Under the pieces are notes generated by a model. The model saw nothing but the letters and a program-made list of their open reading frames with translations, ran no database searches and was not told the DNA's origin. From assembly GCF_004353825.1 (NCBI RefSeq), contig NZ_SMNA01000011.1, forward strand, positions 98,461 to 162,460: a stretch of DNA of 64,000 bases. The letters run 5' to 3'. The first letter of the stretch is position 1. Every line of letters starts with the position of its first letter. The translations under genes were made by a program, and so were the position numbers. This document shows positions 9,327 through 18,745 of the stretch, one piece after another. The stretch is from Occultella glacieicola (GTDB taxonomy: Bacteria; Actinomycetota; Actinomycetes; Actinomycetales; Beutenbergiaceae).

Positions 9327-10322
9327 ATGGTGATCGTCAAAACCGCTCCGAACGCGGGTGGACGAGAGCAGATGACGAGTTCCCGTGGCCCCAGTCCTTC
9401 AGAGCAACGCCGTGGACGGCGCCGTGGTCGCTGGCGGCGGGACAGGTTACTGCTGTTGTTGGGTCTGCCGGGGCTCGCGGTCGTAGTGCTGTTCAACTAC
9501 GTTCCGCTTCTGGGGAATGTCATTGCCTTCAAGGACTATGTGCCGTATGTCGGGATTCTCGAGTCTCCCTGGGTGGGCTGGCAGAACTTCCAAGTCATAT
9601 TCAATGGGGATCCGGAGTTTCTGACGGCGCTGTCGAACACGTTGATCATCTCGCTCGTGCAGATTGCATTCGTGTTTCCGGTACCCATCGCGCTCGCACT
9701 GCTGCTGAACAGTCTGGTCAGTGAACGAATCAAGCGCGTGGTGCAGTCGGTTCTGTACCTGCCCCACTTCATGTCGTGGGTGGTCGTCGTCGCGATCTTC
9801 CAGCACATGCTCGGAAACGCTGGACTGTTGAACAGCTGGCTACGCTCGCAAGAATTGGTCACACTCCCGATTATCGGCAACCCGGACCTGTTCATCGGGC
9901 TCATCACGTCGCAGGTGATCTGGAAGGATGCCGGTTGGGGCACGATCATCTTCCTGGCGGCGTTGTCCAACATCGACGTGCAACTGTATGAGGCGGCCGC
10001 GGTCGACGGCGCCAGTAGGTTAAGGCAGCTGTGGCACGTCACCCTGCCGGGAATCCGGAGTGTGATCTTCTTGATGCTGATCCTCAAGCTGGGTGACGTA
10101 CTGACCGTCGGTTTCGAGCAGATCCTGCTGCAGCAGGGTCCGGTCGGACTGCATGCGTCAGAAGTGCTGGATACCTACGTGTATCGGAACGGCGTCCTGA
10201 GCGGCGACTGGGGCGTGGCCGCGGCCGTCGGCCTGGTGAAGGGCCTCGTCGGAGTGATGCTGGTTCTTGGCGCCAACAGGCTGGCCCACGTGTTCGGCGA
10301 ACGAGGGGTCTACTCACGATGA
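9327..10322 (+). CDS. ABC transporter permease, LplB-type
   Basis: 331 aa with six predicted membrane helices. The EAA loop is YEAAAVDGASRLRQLWHVTLPGI near residues 222-244, where the ATPase docks. A typical LplB opening is present: LLLGLPGLAVVVLFNYVPLLGN, then AFKDY. GTG/ATG choice: the ATG at 9327 has GGGGGT upstream; an internal ATG at 9372 is possible. Its stop overlaps the next permease start (ATGA at 10319). No ATPase gene lies nearby, so a shared MsmX-like ATPase encoded elsewhere is expected, as is common for this class. Confidence 0.92.
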   Translation: MVIVKTAPNAGGREQMTSSRGPSPSEQRRGRRRGRWRRDRLLLLLGLPGLAVVVLFNYVPLLGNVIAFKDYVPYVGILESPWVGWQNFQVIFNGDPEFLTALSNTLIISLVQIAFVFPVPIALALLLNSLVSERIKRVVQSVLYLPHFMSWVVVVAIFQHMLGNAGLLNSWLRSQELVTLPIIGNPDLFIGLITSQVIWKDAGWGTIIFLAALSNIDVQLYEAAAVDGASRLRQLWHVTLPGIRSVIFLMLILKLGDVLTVGFEQILLQQGPVGLHASEVLDTYVYRNGVLSGDWGVAAAVGLVKGLVGVMLVLGANRLAHVFGERGVYSR

Positions 10323-11239
10323 GAGCCAAGATCATTCCCGGGCGACCGTCGACGGCGCGAAGCACAACTGGTGCGATGGCCCCGCCAAGTCCGCTGATGC
10401 GTGGCTCCAAGGGACTCCTCCTGATGCTGTGCTGCGCCGTGGTCATCGTCCCATTCCTTTCGGTGGTCTCCACCAGCCTGGCAAGTCCGGCGGAGGTCAC
10501 GGCCGCCGGCGGGTACGTGCTCTGGCCATCGCAGCCAAGCCTGGATGCCTACCGAGCGATCTTTGCCGGAGGGGTGGTCACTCGTGCCTTGCTGGTATCG
10601 GTCGGGATCACAGTGGTGGGCACCACACTCTCGCTGGCCTGCACGACCCTCTTGGCCTACTCCCTCAGCCGCCCGGGCTCGTTCGGTAGCAAACCCGTGC
10701 TGATGATCGTGCTGTTCACGCTGCTGTTCAGCCCGGGCATGATCCCCATGTACCTGCTGATCAAGCAGCTTGGGTTGCTCGACTCCTACTGGTCGCTCAT
10801 TTTGCCTGGCCTCATCAGCGGATTCCTCGTGATCATCATGCGCGGGTTCTTCCTTGACCTCCCCGGGGAACTGTTCGACGCAGCGCGTATCGACGGCGCC
10901 AATGAGGTGCAGACCTTGCTGCGTATCGTGGTGCCGCTGTCGAAGGCGGTGATGGCCGTGGTCGGCCTATTTATGGCTGTGGCCTATTGGAACGCCTTCT
11001 TCAGCGCATTGCTGTACATCAACGACACAGACAAGTGGCCGCTACAGCTCGTGCTGCGAAGTTACGTCGTGAACGATACCCCGGTCGGCGCAGAGGGCTT
11101 CGTTGGGGAGGTCGCACCTCCCCAACAATCCCTGCAGATGGCGATCCTCGTCGTCAGCCTGATCCCGATCGTCCTCGTCTACCCGTTCCTGCAACGCCAT
11201 TTTGCCAAGGGCATGCTCATCGGCGCCGTCAAGGGGTGA
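10319..11239 (+). CDS. ABC transporter permease, LplC-type
   Basis: 306 aa, second permease of the importer. Six membrane helices, the EAA loop DAARIDGANEVQTLLRIVVPL near residues 187-207, and the conserved LplC ending LQRHFAKGMLIGAVKG. Overlaps the preceding gene by 4 nt. The next gene begins 162 bp on; no operator-like element or terminator is visible in that gap, so the downstream lyase is likely in the same transcript. Confidence 0.92.
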   Translation: MRAKIIPGRPSTARSTTGAMAPPSPLMRGSKGLLLMLCCAVVIVPFLSVVSTSLASPAEVTAAGGYVLWPSQPSLDAYRAIFAGGVVTRALLVSVGITVVGTTLSLACTTLLAYSLSRPGSFGSKPVLMIVLFTLLFSPGMIPMYLLIKQLGLLDSYWSLILPGLISGFLVIIMRGFFLDLPGELFDAARIDGANEVQTLLRIVVPLSKAVMAVVGLFMAVAYWNAFFSALLYINDTDKWPLQLVLRSYVVNDTPVGAEGFVGEVAPPQQSLQMAILVVSLIPIVLVYPFLQRHFAKGMLIGAVKG

Positions 11240-11401
11240 GCGTCAAAACCGCGACGTGCAATCGGACCGGCGCCGCGGCAAGCCTTCCTGGGCGAACGCC
11301 GGTGATGAGCCCGTCTGGTGCCGCCCTGGTCCGGGCGACGGCCCCGATGTGTCCCAGGGCGTGCACTCACACACCGCAACCATCCCGATGGAGGTCCCAC
11401 G

Positions 11402-14173
11402 TTGGAGTCAGACTCGAAGAACGGTCGGGAGGTCGCGCAGCATCCGCGGCTCTTCGGCAGCGACCTTTCTCATGTTCAGGAGCTGATCCTCGACGACGAT
11501 CGTTCGCGCGGCTGGTACCGCAACGTCGAGCAGCAAGCCGAACAGCTCCTGTCCACGCCTGCTTGTGAGTACCTGATTCCCGATGGCAAGCGTCTACTGG
11601 ACACGAGCAGGGAGGTCCTCCGGCGAACCTATTTGCTAGCGCTGGCACACCATGTCTCGCGTCGAAAGGAATTCGCCGACCGACTCTGGCTGGAATTGCT
11701 GACCGCGTCGCGATTCTCCAACTGGAACCCAAGCCACTTCCTCGACGTGGCGGAGATGGCTCACGCTTTTGCAGTCGGATACGACTGGCTGTACGAAGAG
11801 TGGGACGCCACCCAACGAGAGCACCTCGAGCACGCAATTGTGATGCACGCTCTGCGCCCTGGACTCCAGGCGTACAGGGAAGCTCATCGATGGACGGTCC
11901 GCACTAGCAATTGGAATCTTGTGTGCAACGCCGGCCTCCTGATGGCGGCTCTGGCCATCGCCGACGTGCACGGTAATCTCGCACAGGAGGTGATCGACGC
12001 GGCGATGGCGTCCATGGCCCGGGCGGTCGCTGTGTACGGCCCGGACGGCGCCTACCCCGAAGGCCTGGGCTACTGGAGCTACGGCACCCAGTACCTCGTC
12101 TTGGGCCTCGCCGCGTTCACGACTGCGACGGGCATGCCTGAGCAGCTCAGTTCCGTGCCAGGTCTCGACCGCACGGCGAGATTCGCCGTCCACGTCACTG
12201 GTCCCCTGGGGTTGGCGTTCAACTACTACGACGGCGCGGCGCGCGTCACGGTGCCGCCGGCTGGTTTCTGGCTCGCGCGCCGCTTCGACGATGGCTTGGC
12301 GGCCGGGTTGGCAGCCCAAGGCGCCGATGAGCTGCTCACGGACTGGGATCAGCTTCCGACCAGCCTGCTGTGGTACCGGCCGAGGTCAGAGGTCGATCCC
12401 GCAACAGCAGGCGAGCCACTCGACTCCTACTTCCGGGCATCGGAGGTCGTCACCATGCGCAGCGCGTGGCAGCAGCGAACTGCGGTGTGGCTGGCAGGCA
12501 AGGCTGGCGACAACGCAACCCCGCACGGCGACCTAGACCTGGGTACCTTCGTACTCGATGCGCTGGGCACCCGTTGGCTGCACGACCTCGGGTGGGACAA
12601 CTACAGCCTGCCGGGGTACTTCGACTTCACGGGAGGTCAGCGCTGGACCTACTACCGCAAGCGCACCGAGGGACACAACACGCTGGTGGCCAACCCAGAC
12701 GCCACCGGGGGCCAGTCGTGCTCGACGACTCTTGGCGAGGCGGCCGGGACGGGAACCGGGGCTGTGATCGCACATCAGAGCAACGCTTCGGAGGCCTACG
12801 TCGTGCTCGACTTGACCAGTGCCGATCCCGCGTACCGCTCCTGGAAGCGTGGATGGCGCCTGTTCGACTTCCGCAGGCAGGTGCTCCTGCAGGACGAAGT
12901 CACCCTGCACGAAGCCGGCGAGGTCTGGTCGTTCCTTCACACGTCGGCGCAGATCGACATTGCCGACGACGGGCGAGGCGCCGTGCTCCGCGACGGGCCC
13001 AAGCGCCTAATCGTGCGACTGTCGGATCAGACTCCGGGTCTACTCGTGGAAATGGAAGCCACCCCGATGTGGACCTCGCCCGCCCCTCGGGGACAGAGCA
13101 CCAACACGGCGATACGGAAACTCGCGCTACGGGTCTCAGTCGAGGGTCCGGTCACCCTCGTCGTCCAATTGTCACCAGTAACCGAGCACGAGCCAGTACC
13201 CCCACCGACCTCGGTGATGCCGCTTGCGAACTGGACTGTGAGCACCGAACCCGTCGCGCAACTGGAGCGCCTCGCCATCGACGGAGAAGACGTTCCCGGG
13301 TTCTCACCAGAAGTTTGGAGCTACGAGATCCCCGCATCGCAGATCGGACAAATCCAGGCGACTGCTCCCGCCGGCAGCACCGTCGACCAAATCCGCGAGC
13401 CCGGAGGCGATGTCGTGCTCGACGTCCACGCTCGAGGTGCCCGGACCGGCAGTTACCGACTCCGACGACTCCTCGATGACTCTCCACAGGCGATGACCTC
13501 GCCGATCTTCGCGAGAAGTGACGACGGGAACGTCGCCGCCAACGCTTTCGACGGGACGGCGGACTCGTTCTGGCGACCCGGTACCGCGGGCCCCGAGTGG
13601 ATCGGATGCGATCTCGGTGTCGAGACCGGGTTGGGTGCCGTCCTGATCGCTTGGCACGAGGGCGCGCGCGCTTCAGTCCAGTTCGATGTCGAACTGGCCG
13701 GAGCGGAGGGGACGTGGCAGCAAGTCTGGACCGGATCGTCCTCTGGTACAACAACAGCGGCTCAACGGGTGACCTGGCCACCGCGGAAGGCTCGTCACGT
13801 ACGCATCGTGCGGCGAGATGACGGGCCCGCCTCGCTGTTCGCCGTCACCTCGATGGAGCTGCCTGGGCGCCTCCCGCGTCAACCGTCGCAGCTGCGAAGC
13901 ACTGACATCCACCTTTTGGTGCCGGCCTTGCGGGCGGGCTCCGCCCAACAAGCTTCCGTTTCGTTGAGATCGCCGCAGGGAGGAATCGTCCCAAGTTCTG
14001 ACTACACCGTCGAACTCATCTCTTCCGATTCCTCGGTTCTCCAGATCGCTGGTGACCGCCTGGCCCCAATCTCGCCGGGCACCGTCGTCGTGACCGCCGT
14101 CGTCCGAACCAAGGAGCGACTCCTGCTTCATCACAGCGTGAATGTGCAGGTGCAACCGCCACAGCCTGCCTGA
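11402..14173 (+). CDS. Heparinase II/III-type lyase with discoidin and Ig-like modules, no signal peptide
   Basis: 923 aa from a TTG start at 11402, chosen because GGAGG lies 7 nt upstream; the in-frame ATG at 11318 has no ribosome site and adds a meaningless stretch. The N-terminus (MESDSKNGREVAQHPRLF) has no signal, unlike its three paralogues. The lyase part, about residues 10-640, shows MAHAFAVGYDWLY, NWNLVCNAG, YPEGLGYWSYG, GDNATPHGDLDLGTFVLD and YYRKRTEGHNTLV. An F5/8-type C (discoidin) module follows at about 698-821 (SDDGNVAANAFDGTADSFW, ARHVRIVRR), then an Ig-like domain at about 833-919. Adhesive modules on a protein without export signal are odd; a cytoplasmic oligosaccharide lyase or unusual export are both possible. 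Confidence 0.85.
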   Translation: MESDSKNGREVAQHPRLFGSDLSHVQELILDDDRSRGWYRNVEQQAEQLLSTPACEYLIPDGKRLLDTSREVLRRTYLLALAHHVSRRKEFADRLWLELLTASRFSNWNPSHFLDVAEMAHAFAVGYDWLYEEWDATQREHLEHAIVMHALRPGLQAYREAHRWTVRTSNWNLVCNAGLLMAALAIADVHGNLAQEVIDAAMASMARAVAVYGPDGAYPEGLGYWSYGTQYLVLGLAAFTTATGMPEQLSSVPGLDRTARFAVHVTGPLGLAFNYYDGAARVTVPPAGFWLARRFDDGLAAGLAAQGADELLTDWDQLPTSLLWYRPRSEVDPATAGEPLDSYFRASEVVTMRSAWQQRTAVWLAGKAGDNATPHGDLDLGTFVLDALGTRWLHDLGWDNYSLPGYFDFTGGQRWTYYRKRTEGHNTLVANPDATGGQSCSTTLGEAAGTGTGAVIAHQSNASEAYVVLDLTSADPAYRSWKRGWRLFDFRRQVLLQDEVTLHEAGEVWSFLHTSAQIDIADDGRGAVLRDGPKRLIVRLSDQTPGLLVEMEATPMWTSPAPRGQSTNTAIRKLALRVSVEGPVTLVVQLSPVTEHEPVPPPTSVMPLANWTVSTEPVAQLERLAIDGEDVPGFSPEVWSYEIPASQIGQIQATAPAGSTVDQIREPGGDVVLDVHARGARTGSYRLRRLLDDSPQAMTSPIFARSDDGNVAANAFDGTADSFWRPGTAGPEWIGCDLGVETGLGAVLIAWHEGARASVQFDVELAGAEGTWQQVWTGSSSGTTTAAQRVTWPPRKARHVRIVRRDDGPASLFAVTSMELPGRLPRQPSQLRSTDIHLLVPALRAGSAQQASVSLRSPQGGIVPSSDYTVELISSDSSVLQIAGDRLAPISPGTVVVTAVVRTKERLLLHHSVNVQVQPPQPA

Positions 14174-14217
14174 TGCCCTGAGCCAGGGGGTGTCTGGACC
14201 TCAAGTTGTTGAGCGCT

Positions 14218-15411
14218 TCAGTCCTGGGTCTGCGGCCACCCACGTTCGACCGCCCGATGCGGTTCGCGCAATCGTGAGATGGTGCCCATCTCATATTCGT
14301 CGATCGCGTGCGCAATCCACCCTGCGGACCGTGCGATACCAAACATGACCTCGCTGGCACCGTGCTCCATTGATGACGAGTCGGCAATCATGCCGAGCGC
14401 CAGGTACACGTTCGGGGGCGGGAGCCGGCGACTCTTGAGGAGCGCCAGCATCTCGAACGATCGCTGAAGTCTGGCGTCTTCTGTTGCGAGCGGCTTGAGC
14501 AGCTTCAGTAGGTGGCTGGCCCTAGCGTCCCCTTGCGGGTGCTGTGGGTGCCCGAATCCAGGTAGCCGTCCTTCGTCCCGGAGTCGTGCACTCAACACGA
14601 ACATGGTCCCGTGTGTGTCTCCGAAGGTGCTCAGCATTGCTTCAACGGCAGTCGCGGACGCACCGAGTACGGCACTGCTGCCCACTCCTAGCCCTGCGGC
14701 TAGAACACCGTAGAGGTCGGCGTGTGCCGACGCTGCGATCTGTGCGGCGTACGTGGACGGCGACAACCCGTGATCCGCGAGCAACACAAGGGCGGCGTTC
14801 AGGACACGGACCTGCTCCTCGTTGGGCGTGATGGTCGAAAGGCGTGACCAGAGCATGGATGCCAAATCAACATCGATCGGTTCCGATCTCTGAGGCATTG
14901 CCTCCACCAGAGTCCGCAAGAGCGGTCCCGCAGCGTGCGCAGCCGATTGGATACTGGAGTCGGAGCGAAACGGATCCGCGGCAGTGACGGCGGCAAGCAT
15001 GACACGGAGCCGGTCAGAGGAGATGGTTTCCTGCGGCAACGACGTACCCACTCGCCGGGCCACGGCCACGGATTCCGCGTTGGCCACCCATCCGACGCTC
15101 TCCTCCCACCGCCCGGTCCAGAGGAAGTGCGCCACCGACTCGAAGGGTTGCTCAACGAGTTCAGACACAGGTCTGGCCCGGTAGTGGAGCATGTCGTCCT
15201 TCAACGTGCTCAAACGGGAGGTCTTGCCAAACTCGTTGAGCGAGGGCCGACGGCCTTCCTGCAGCAATCGGTCCACGTCCTCAGGGCGAAAGTAACTGAT
15301 CCTGCCATCCCGCTGCCGTGGCAATGCTCCACGGCTGACATAGGCGTAGATCGTCTCGCGCTTGACTCCCAGCCGTGCCGCGGCCTGTGTCGCTGTCAGC
15401 AAGTCATTCAT
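14218..15411 (-). CDS. HTH DNA-binding domain fused to a catalytically altered citrate-synthase fold; candidate regulator
   Basis: 397 aa. The ATG at 15411 follows GAGGAG; the frame is open to 15567 through the operator, which is unlikely. Residues 1-55 form an excisionase/MerR-type HTH (LTATQAAARLGVKRETIYAY, then RISYFRPEDVDRLLQ). Residues 60-397 follow citrate synthase. H214 (ADHGLSPST), H288 (GFGH), R297 and R361 (IARSAGWIAH) match E. coli H229, H305, R314 and R387. However the GPxHGGA histidine (E. coli H264) aligns to L249 and the NVDFYSG aspartate (D362) to Y336. Two of three catalytic residues are therefore missing while anion-binding arginines remain. It is divergent from the oxidoreductase at 15538 across a regulon-1 operator, so I infer a metabolite-sensing regulator. 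Confidence 0.8.
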   Translation of the reverse strand: MNDLLTATQAAARLGVKRETIYAYVSRGALPRQRDGRISYFRPEDVDRLLQEGRRPSLNEFGKTSRLSTLKDDMLHYRARPVSELVEQPFESVAHFLWTGRWEESVGWVANAESVAVARRVGTSLPQETISSDRLRVMLAAVTAADPFRSDSSIQSAAHAAGPLLRTLVEAMPQRSEPIDVDLASMLWSRLSTITPNEEQVRVLNAALVLLADHGLSPSTYAAQIAASAHADLYGVLAAGLGVGSSAVLGASATAVEAMLSTFGDTHGTMFVLSARLRDEGRLPGFGHPQHPQGDARASHLLKLLKPLATEDARLQRSFEMLALLKSRRLPPPNVYLALGMIADSSSMEHGASEVMFGIARSAGWIAHAIDEYEMGTISRLREPHRAVERGWPQTQD

Positions 15412-15455
15412 CTGGGTCTCCTCTGACGTCCCGCACCCAAGATAGCGGACCATAG

Positions 15456-15478
15456 TTGATTCATGACTCAATCTTGAC
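15456..15478 (+). promoter_or_regulatory. Operator/promoter element, regulon-1 copy 3
   Basis: TTGATT-CATGA-CTCAA-TCTTGAC. One base of the right half-site differs from the other copies. It lies in the 126-bp gap between the divergent HTH-citrate synthase gene (start 15411) and the oxidoreductase (start 15538), so it can act on both. The TTGACG at its end is -35-like for the rightward gene. Confidence 0.72.
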
Positions 15479-15537
15479 GCGACTTGATCAACTCTGGTTC
15501 GCTCGCCGAGACCGAACAACACCGAAGAAGGAGCAAC

Positions 15538-16935
15538 GTGGCCGAGCAGTTGGCAACGAGTCATCACGACATCGTGATCGTCGGAGGCGGAGCAGCAGGA
15601 GTCGCCGCTGCGATCGCAGCGCGCCGCAGCGGCCTCGACACCGTGCTAATCGAGGCAGGACCGTTCTTCGGCGGCGAGCTCGTCAGCGGATTGCCCATCG
15701 ACGGCTGTCTCAACGCCCGGGGTGAGTGGATCGTTGGAGGCGTCGCACGACAGCTGTTCGACGCCGTCGAGTCGGCCGGGAGCTTTGCCCGGGCGATGTC
15801 CGACTACCGCCAGATGTGGGCGGTGTGCGTCGATCCGGAGATGCTCAAGATGAGCATCATCGAGGCATTGGCCGAAGCCAGGGTCAACCCACGGCTGTAC
15901 CTCACCAGCCAGGATGTGGTGGTACGCCGCAACCGCGTCGAGGGAATCATCGCGGTAGGAAAGGGGAAGCGCTACCTCATCACCGGAGACGTCTTCATCG
16001 ACTGCACCGGCGACGGACAGTTGGCTGTCTCTGCGGGTGCGCCCTTCGAATTCGGCGGCCGAGCGGGCGAGCTGCAGCCGGTGTCACTGACCTACCGACT
16101 CACGAACGTCGACTACAGCAAGTACCTGGACTGGGTGGCCGCCGAACCGGACCTCTTCCTCCTCGCAGAGAACCCCGCCCTGGGCTACGCCGGCAAGCGC
16201 GAGGCAGCACGTGCGGCGCGAGATGGCGGGTTTCCATTCGTCGCCCTCGATGCGAACGGAACTGTCCTTGGGGACGCGATCGAGCGTGGCGCGATGGACC
16301 CCTGCACCGCGTTGTACTTGTGGCCGACATCGCCAGCGCGCAACGAAGTTGGCATGAACACCACGCGATTGTCAGGGGTCGATGGCACCAACCCCCAAGA
16401 ACTGAGCGAATCCCTCTCCACCCTCACCGCCCAGATCAACCGCTGCATCGATTTCTGCCAGAAGAACATTCCGGGCTTTGCGGATGCGCGCCTTGCCGGA
16501 ATCGCACCCCGAGTTGGGGTCAGGGAGACCAGGCGCGTGGTCGGCGAGTACGTCCTCACTGAGGAAGACGTGGTCGAGGGCAAGAAGTCTGATCGCGGCG
16601 TCGCCAAGGGCGGTCACCACGTCGACATCCATGGCGAAGGCACCGCACAAGTTCGACGGGCAGTGAATGATGGCCGCTCGTACGACATTCCCTACGAGGC
16701 ACTCGTGCCCAAGAATATCAAGAACGTGCTGATGGCCGGCCGGTGCCTCTCCTCTACTAGGGAGGCCAACGGCTCGGCTCGCGTCATGGGCACCTGCATG
16801 GCGACTGGAGAGGCCGTCGGCGTGGCCGCAGCAATGATGGTCGAGGCTGGTCTGCGTGATGTCCGCGAAGTCGATGTCGCGACGCTGCGCTCTCGACTCA
16901 CGGCAGACGGCGCCGTCGTCGACGGCACCAACTGA
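15538..16935 (+). CDS. FAD-dependent oxidoreductase (FAD_oxidored family), second copy
   Basis: 465 aa. The GTG at 15538 is chosen because AAGGAG lies 4 nt upstream; the ATG at 15484 lies within the promoter region. Motifs: DIVIVGGGAAGVAAAIAARR at residues 13-32, VFIDCTGDGQLAVSAG near 152-167 and NVLMAGRCLSSTREANGS near 397-414. Same family as the gene at 3046, and each has its own regulon-1 element. Cytoplasmic, substrate unknown; a role in oxidising or reducing a lyase-derived sugar acid is a guess from context. A zinc dehydrogenase follows after 173 bp. Confidence 0.86.
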   Translation: MAEQLATSHHDIVIVGGGAAGVAAAIAARRSGLDTVLIEAGPFFGGELVSGLPIDGCLNARGEWIVGGVARQLFDAVESAGSFARAMSDYRQMWAVCVDPEMLKMSIIEALAEARVNPRLYLTSQDVVVRRNRVEGIIAVGKGKRYLITGDVFIDCTGDGQLAVSAGAPFEFGGRAGELQPVSLTYRLTNVDYSKYLDWVAAEPDLFLLAENPALGYAGKREAARAARDGGFPFVALDANGTVLGDAIERGAMDPCTALYLWPTSPARNEVGMNTTRLSGVDGTNPQELSESLSTLTAQINRCIDFCQKNIPGFADARLAGIAPRVGVRETRRVVGEYVLTEEDVVEGKKSDRGVAKGGHHVDIHGEGTAQVRRAVNDGRSYDIPYEALVPKNIKNVLMAGRCLSSTREANGSARVMGTCMATGEAVGVAAAMMVEAGLRDVREVDVATLRSRLTADGAVVDGTN

Positions 16936-17108
16936 GCAATCGTGAATCAACATGCCGATTTGACCACGGAATGGCAATGATCGCGCGTCGACCCGGAGTC
17001 TCTCGGCGCTCAGCACCCCAATGCTTCACACCCAGCGGACACCAGACGGTCGTACTGCCACCGGTAGTCGAAATTGCTGCGCCGGTTCTCGAAGGGCAGG
17101 TGATCTGA

Positions 17109-18125
17109 ATGCCGGCTGTGTTGTTTCCTGGCGACGCAGTGACGTTGGCCGTCGAGATGGAACCGCCAGAGCCGACACCCGGTGAAGTGCTCATCCGGCT
17201 CACCAAGTCCGGTGTGTGTGGCACGGATGTCCACTACTGGCGCGAGACTCCACAACAGCGCGGGCACAGACGCGACGTCGTGCCGGGACACGAGGCCGTC
17301 GGCGTGGTGGATTGCGTGGGACCGGGTGTCGTGGCATTCGGACCGGGTGATCGCGTCGTCGTCGGCATGCTCCATATCGGCTGCGGGCGATGCCGAGACT
17401 GTGCGTCCGGAAACTACTCCCATTGTCTCGACAAGCAGGTCTTGGGACGGACCCTGCATGGCTCGTACGGGCAGTACGTGTGCGTGCCCGACCGAGCGGT
17501 GTACCGACTGCCGGACGCCCTGACGGACAGCGTCGCGGTCATGACCGCGTGCAACCTGTCCACCGCTCACTCCGCGGTGCGCAAGGCGGCCTTGTCTGCT
17601 GGCGGCAAGGTCGCGATCTTCGGACTGGGAGGGGTGGGGTTGTGCGCGCTGATGGCCGCCGCCACACACGGCGTCGAAGTCACCGCCATCGATCCCATCG
17701 CCGGTCGACGGGACATGGCAGCTTCGTTGGGCGCGACTCTCGTGAGCGACCCAGAAGACTTCCACGCCTCGCTGGCCGCCGGTCACACACGTGGCTACGA
17801 CGCCACGATCGAGTGCAGTGGGCACCCAGGTGCACAAGCAGATTCGATTCGGGCACTGGTCCCCGGAGGGCGGTCCGTGGTCGTCGGCGGTGGAGGTCGG
17901 TTCACGTTCCGAGCCGAAGAACTGCTGGCACGTGAGTTGACCCTGGTCGGCTCCTCGGTGTGCCCCGCCGATCTGTTCTACGACGTGCTGGACTTCGCTG
18001 CCACACACCATCGAGAACTTGAGGGGCTACTCGGGCCGACGTTCGGCATCACCGACGCAGAGCAAGCCTTGCGACACTCTGCCGACGGGGGCATAGGCAA
18101 GCCGATCTTCGACTGGCCGCACTGA
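17109..18125 (+). CDS. Zinc-dependent medium-chain alcohol/polyol dehydrogenase
   Basis: 338 aa. Catalytic zinc ligands lie in GVCGTDVHYW and PGHEAVG. The structural zinc loop is CGRCRDCASGNYSHC (residues 95-109), and the NAD(P) fold has VAIFGLGGVGLCAL. The family includes sorbitol, L-idonate/L-gulonate and threonine dehydrogenases, and this one is most like sugar-acid or polyol enzymes. With the oxidoreductase upstream it could process monosaccharides released by the lyases (inference). No strong operator precedes it, so cotranscription with 15538 is likely. Slightly shorter at the C-terminus than many members but complete. Confidence 0.85.
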   Translation: MPAVLFPGDAVTLAVEMEPPEPTPGEVLIRLTKSGVCGTDVHYWRETPQQRGHRRDVVPGHEAVGVVDCVGPGVVAFGPGDRVVVGMLHIGCGRCRDCASGNYSHCLDKQVLGRTLHGSYGQYVCVPDRAVYRLPDALTDSVAVMTACNLSTAHSAVRKAALSAGGKVAIFGLGGVGLCALMAAATHGVEVTAIDPIAGRRDMAASLGATLVSDPEDFHASLAAGHTRGYDATIECSGHPGAQADSIRALVPGGRSVVVGGGGRFTFRAEELLARELTLVGSSVCPADLFYDVLDFAATHHRELEGLLGPTFGITDAEQALRHSADGGIGKPIFDWPH

Positions 18126-18745
18126 ACCCGATCCAGGACGGCCCGGACCCCGCTTCCAGTGCCCGAGCAGGCACCGCCTGACGCGGAGTTGAGGCCACCT
18201 GGACCTCGACTCACGGACTGACCGACCCGCACTACACGGTGCCGCCCACGTGTCAGGCGAGGTCTTGACCCGAAGTTTCGAAGAGAGCGACTAGGTGTTG
18301 AAGCGGAACTCCACCGAGTTCCGGTACCGACCAACCTCGGATCGAGCGGCACCATGGAGCTACTCCGGCGGTTGCAGCCGCGGGTTCCCCGACAGCGCCC
18401 GATCCCACCCGTGACGCTCATGGACGGTCTTAACGTGGGCCTCGGCGTTCGCCTTGGGCGCCGACAATTTGCTGCAGGTCATGCCCGACCGAGCGGAAAC
18501 GCTTGTGCCCGATGGATTTCCAGTCCTCTCCGAGCACTCCGTGAAAGCCGAAGAGAGGCAGACGATGCTTGCCCAGCGCTTGATCGAGTCGGCAACGGCC
18601 GCACGCAACTCTCGCTCGAGGGGTCGAAGTCCGCACCTTCCCGTGTGCGTCGATCTTGCCCCCCACGTCCAGCGTGGTCGCGCCGACGAGGCTTGTGCCG
18701 GCGCGCTCCCGTAGCACCTTGGAAACGACGACGGCTTGCGAAGGG
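18126..18745. other. 620-bp gap between convergent genes; no intact gene
   Basis: Frames on both strands lack credible starts and known motifs. A minus-strand frame (18430-18894) contains GTSLVGATTLDVGGKIDAHG, which faintly recalls a transposase but is not assignable. There is a perfect 8-bp hairpin with CACC loop (CGGAACTC...GAGTTCCG, 18304-18323). It lacks a T run and may be a weak terminator between the two convergent units. Confidence 0.4.

Noticed and set aside
16936..17000. Possible fifth regulon-1 operator (TGAATCAACATG...TTTGACC) before the zinc dehydrogenase
   Set aside because: Only one half-site is present and the TTGAC is not at the fixed distance seen in the other four.
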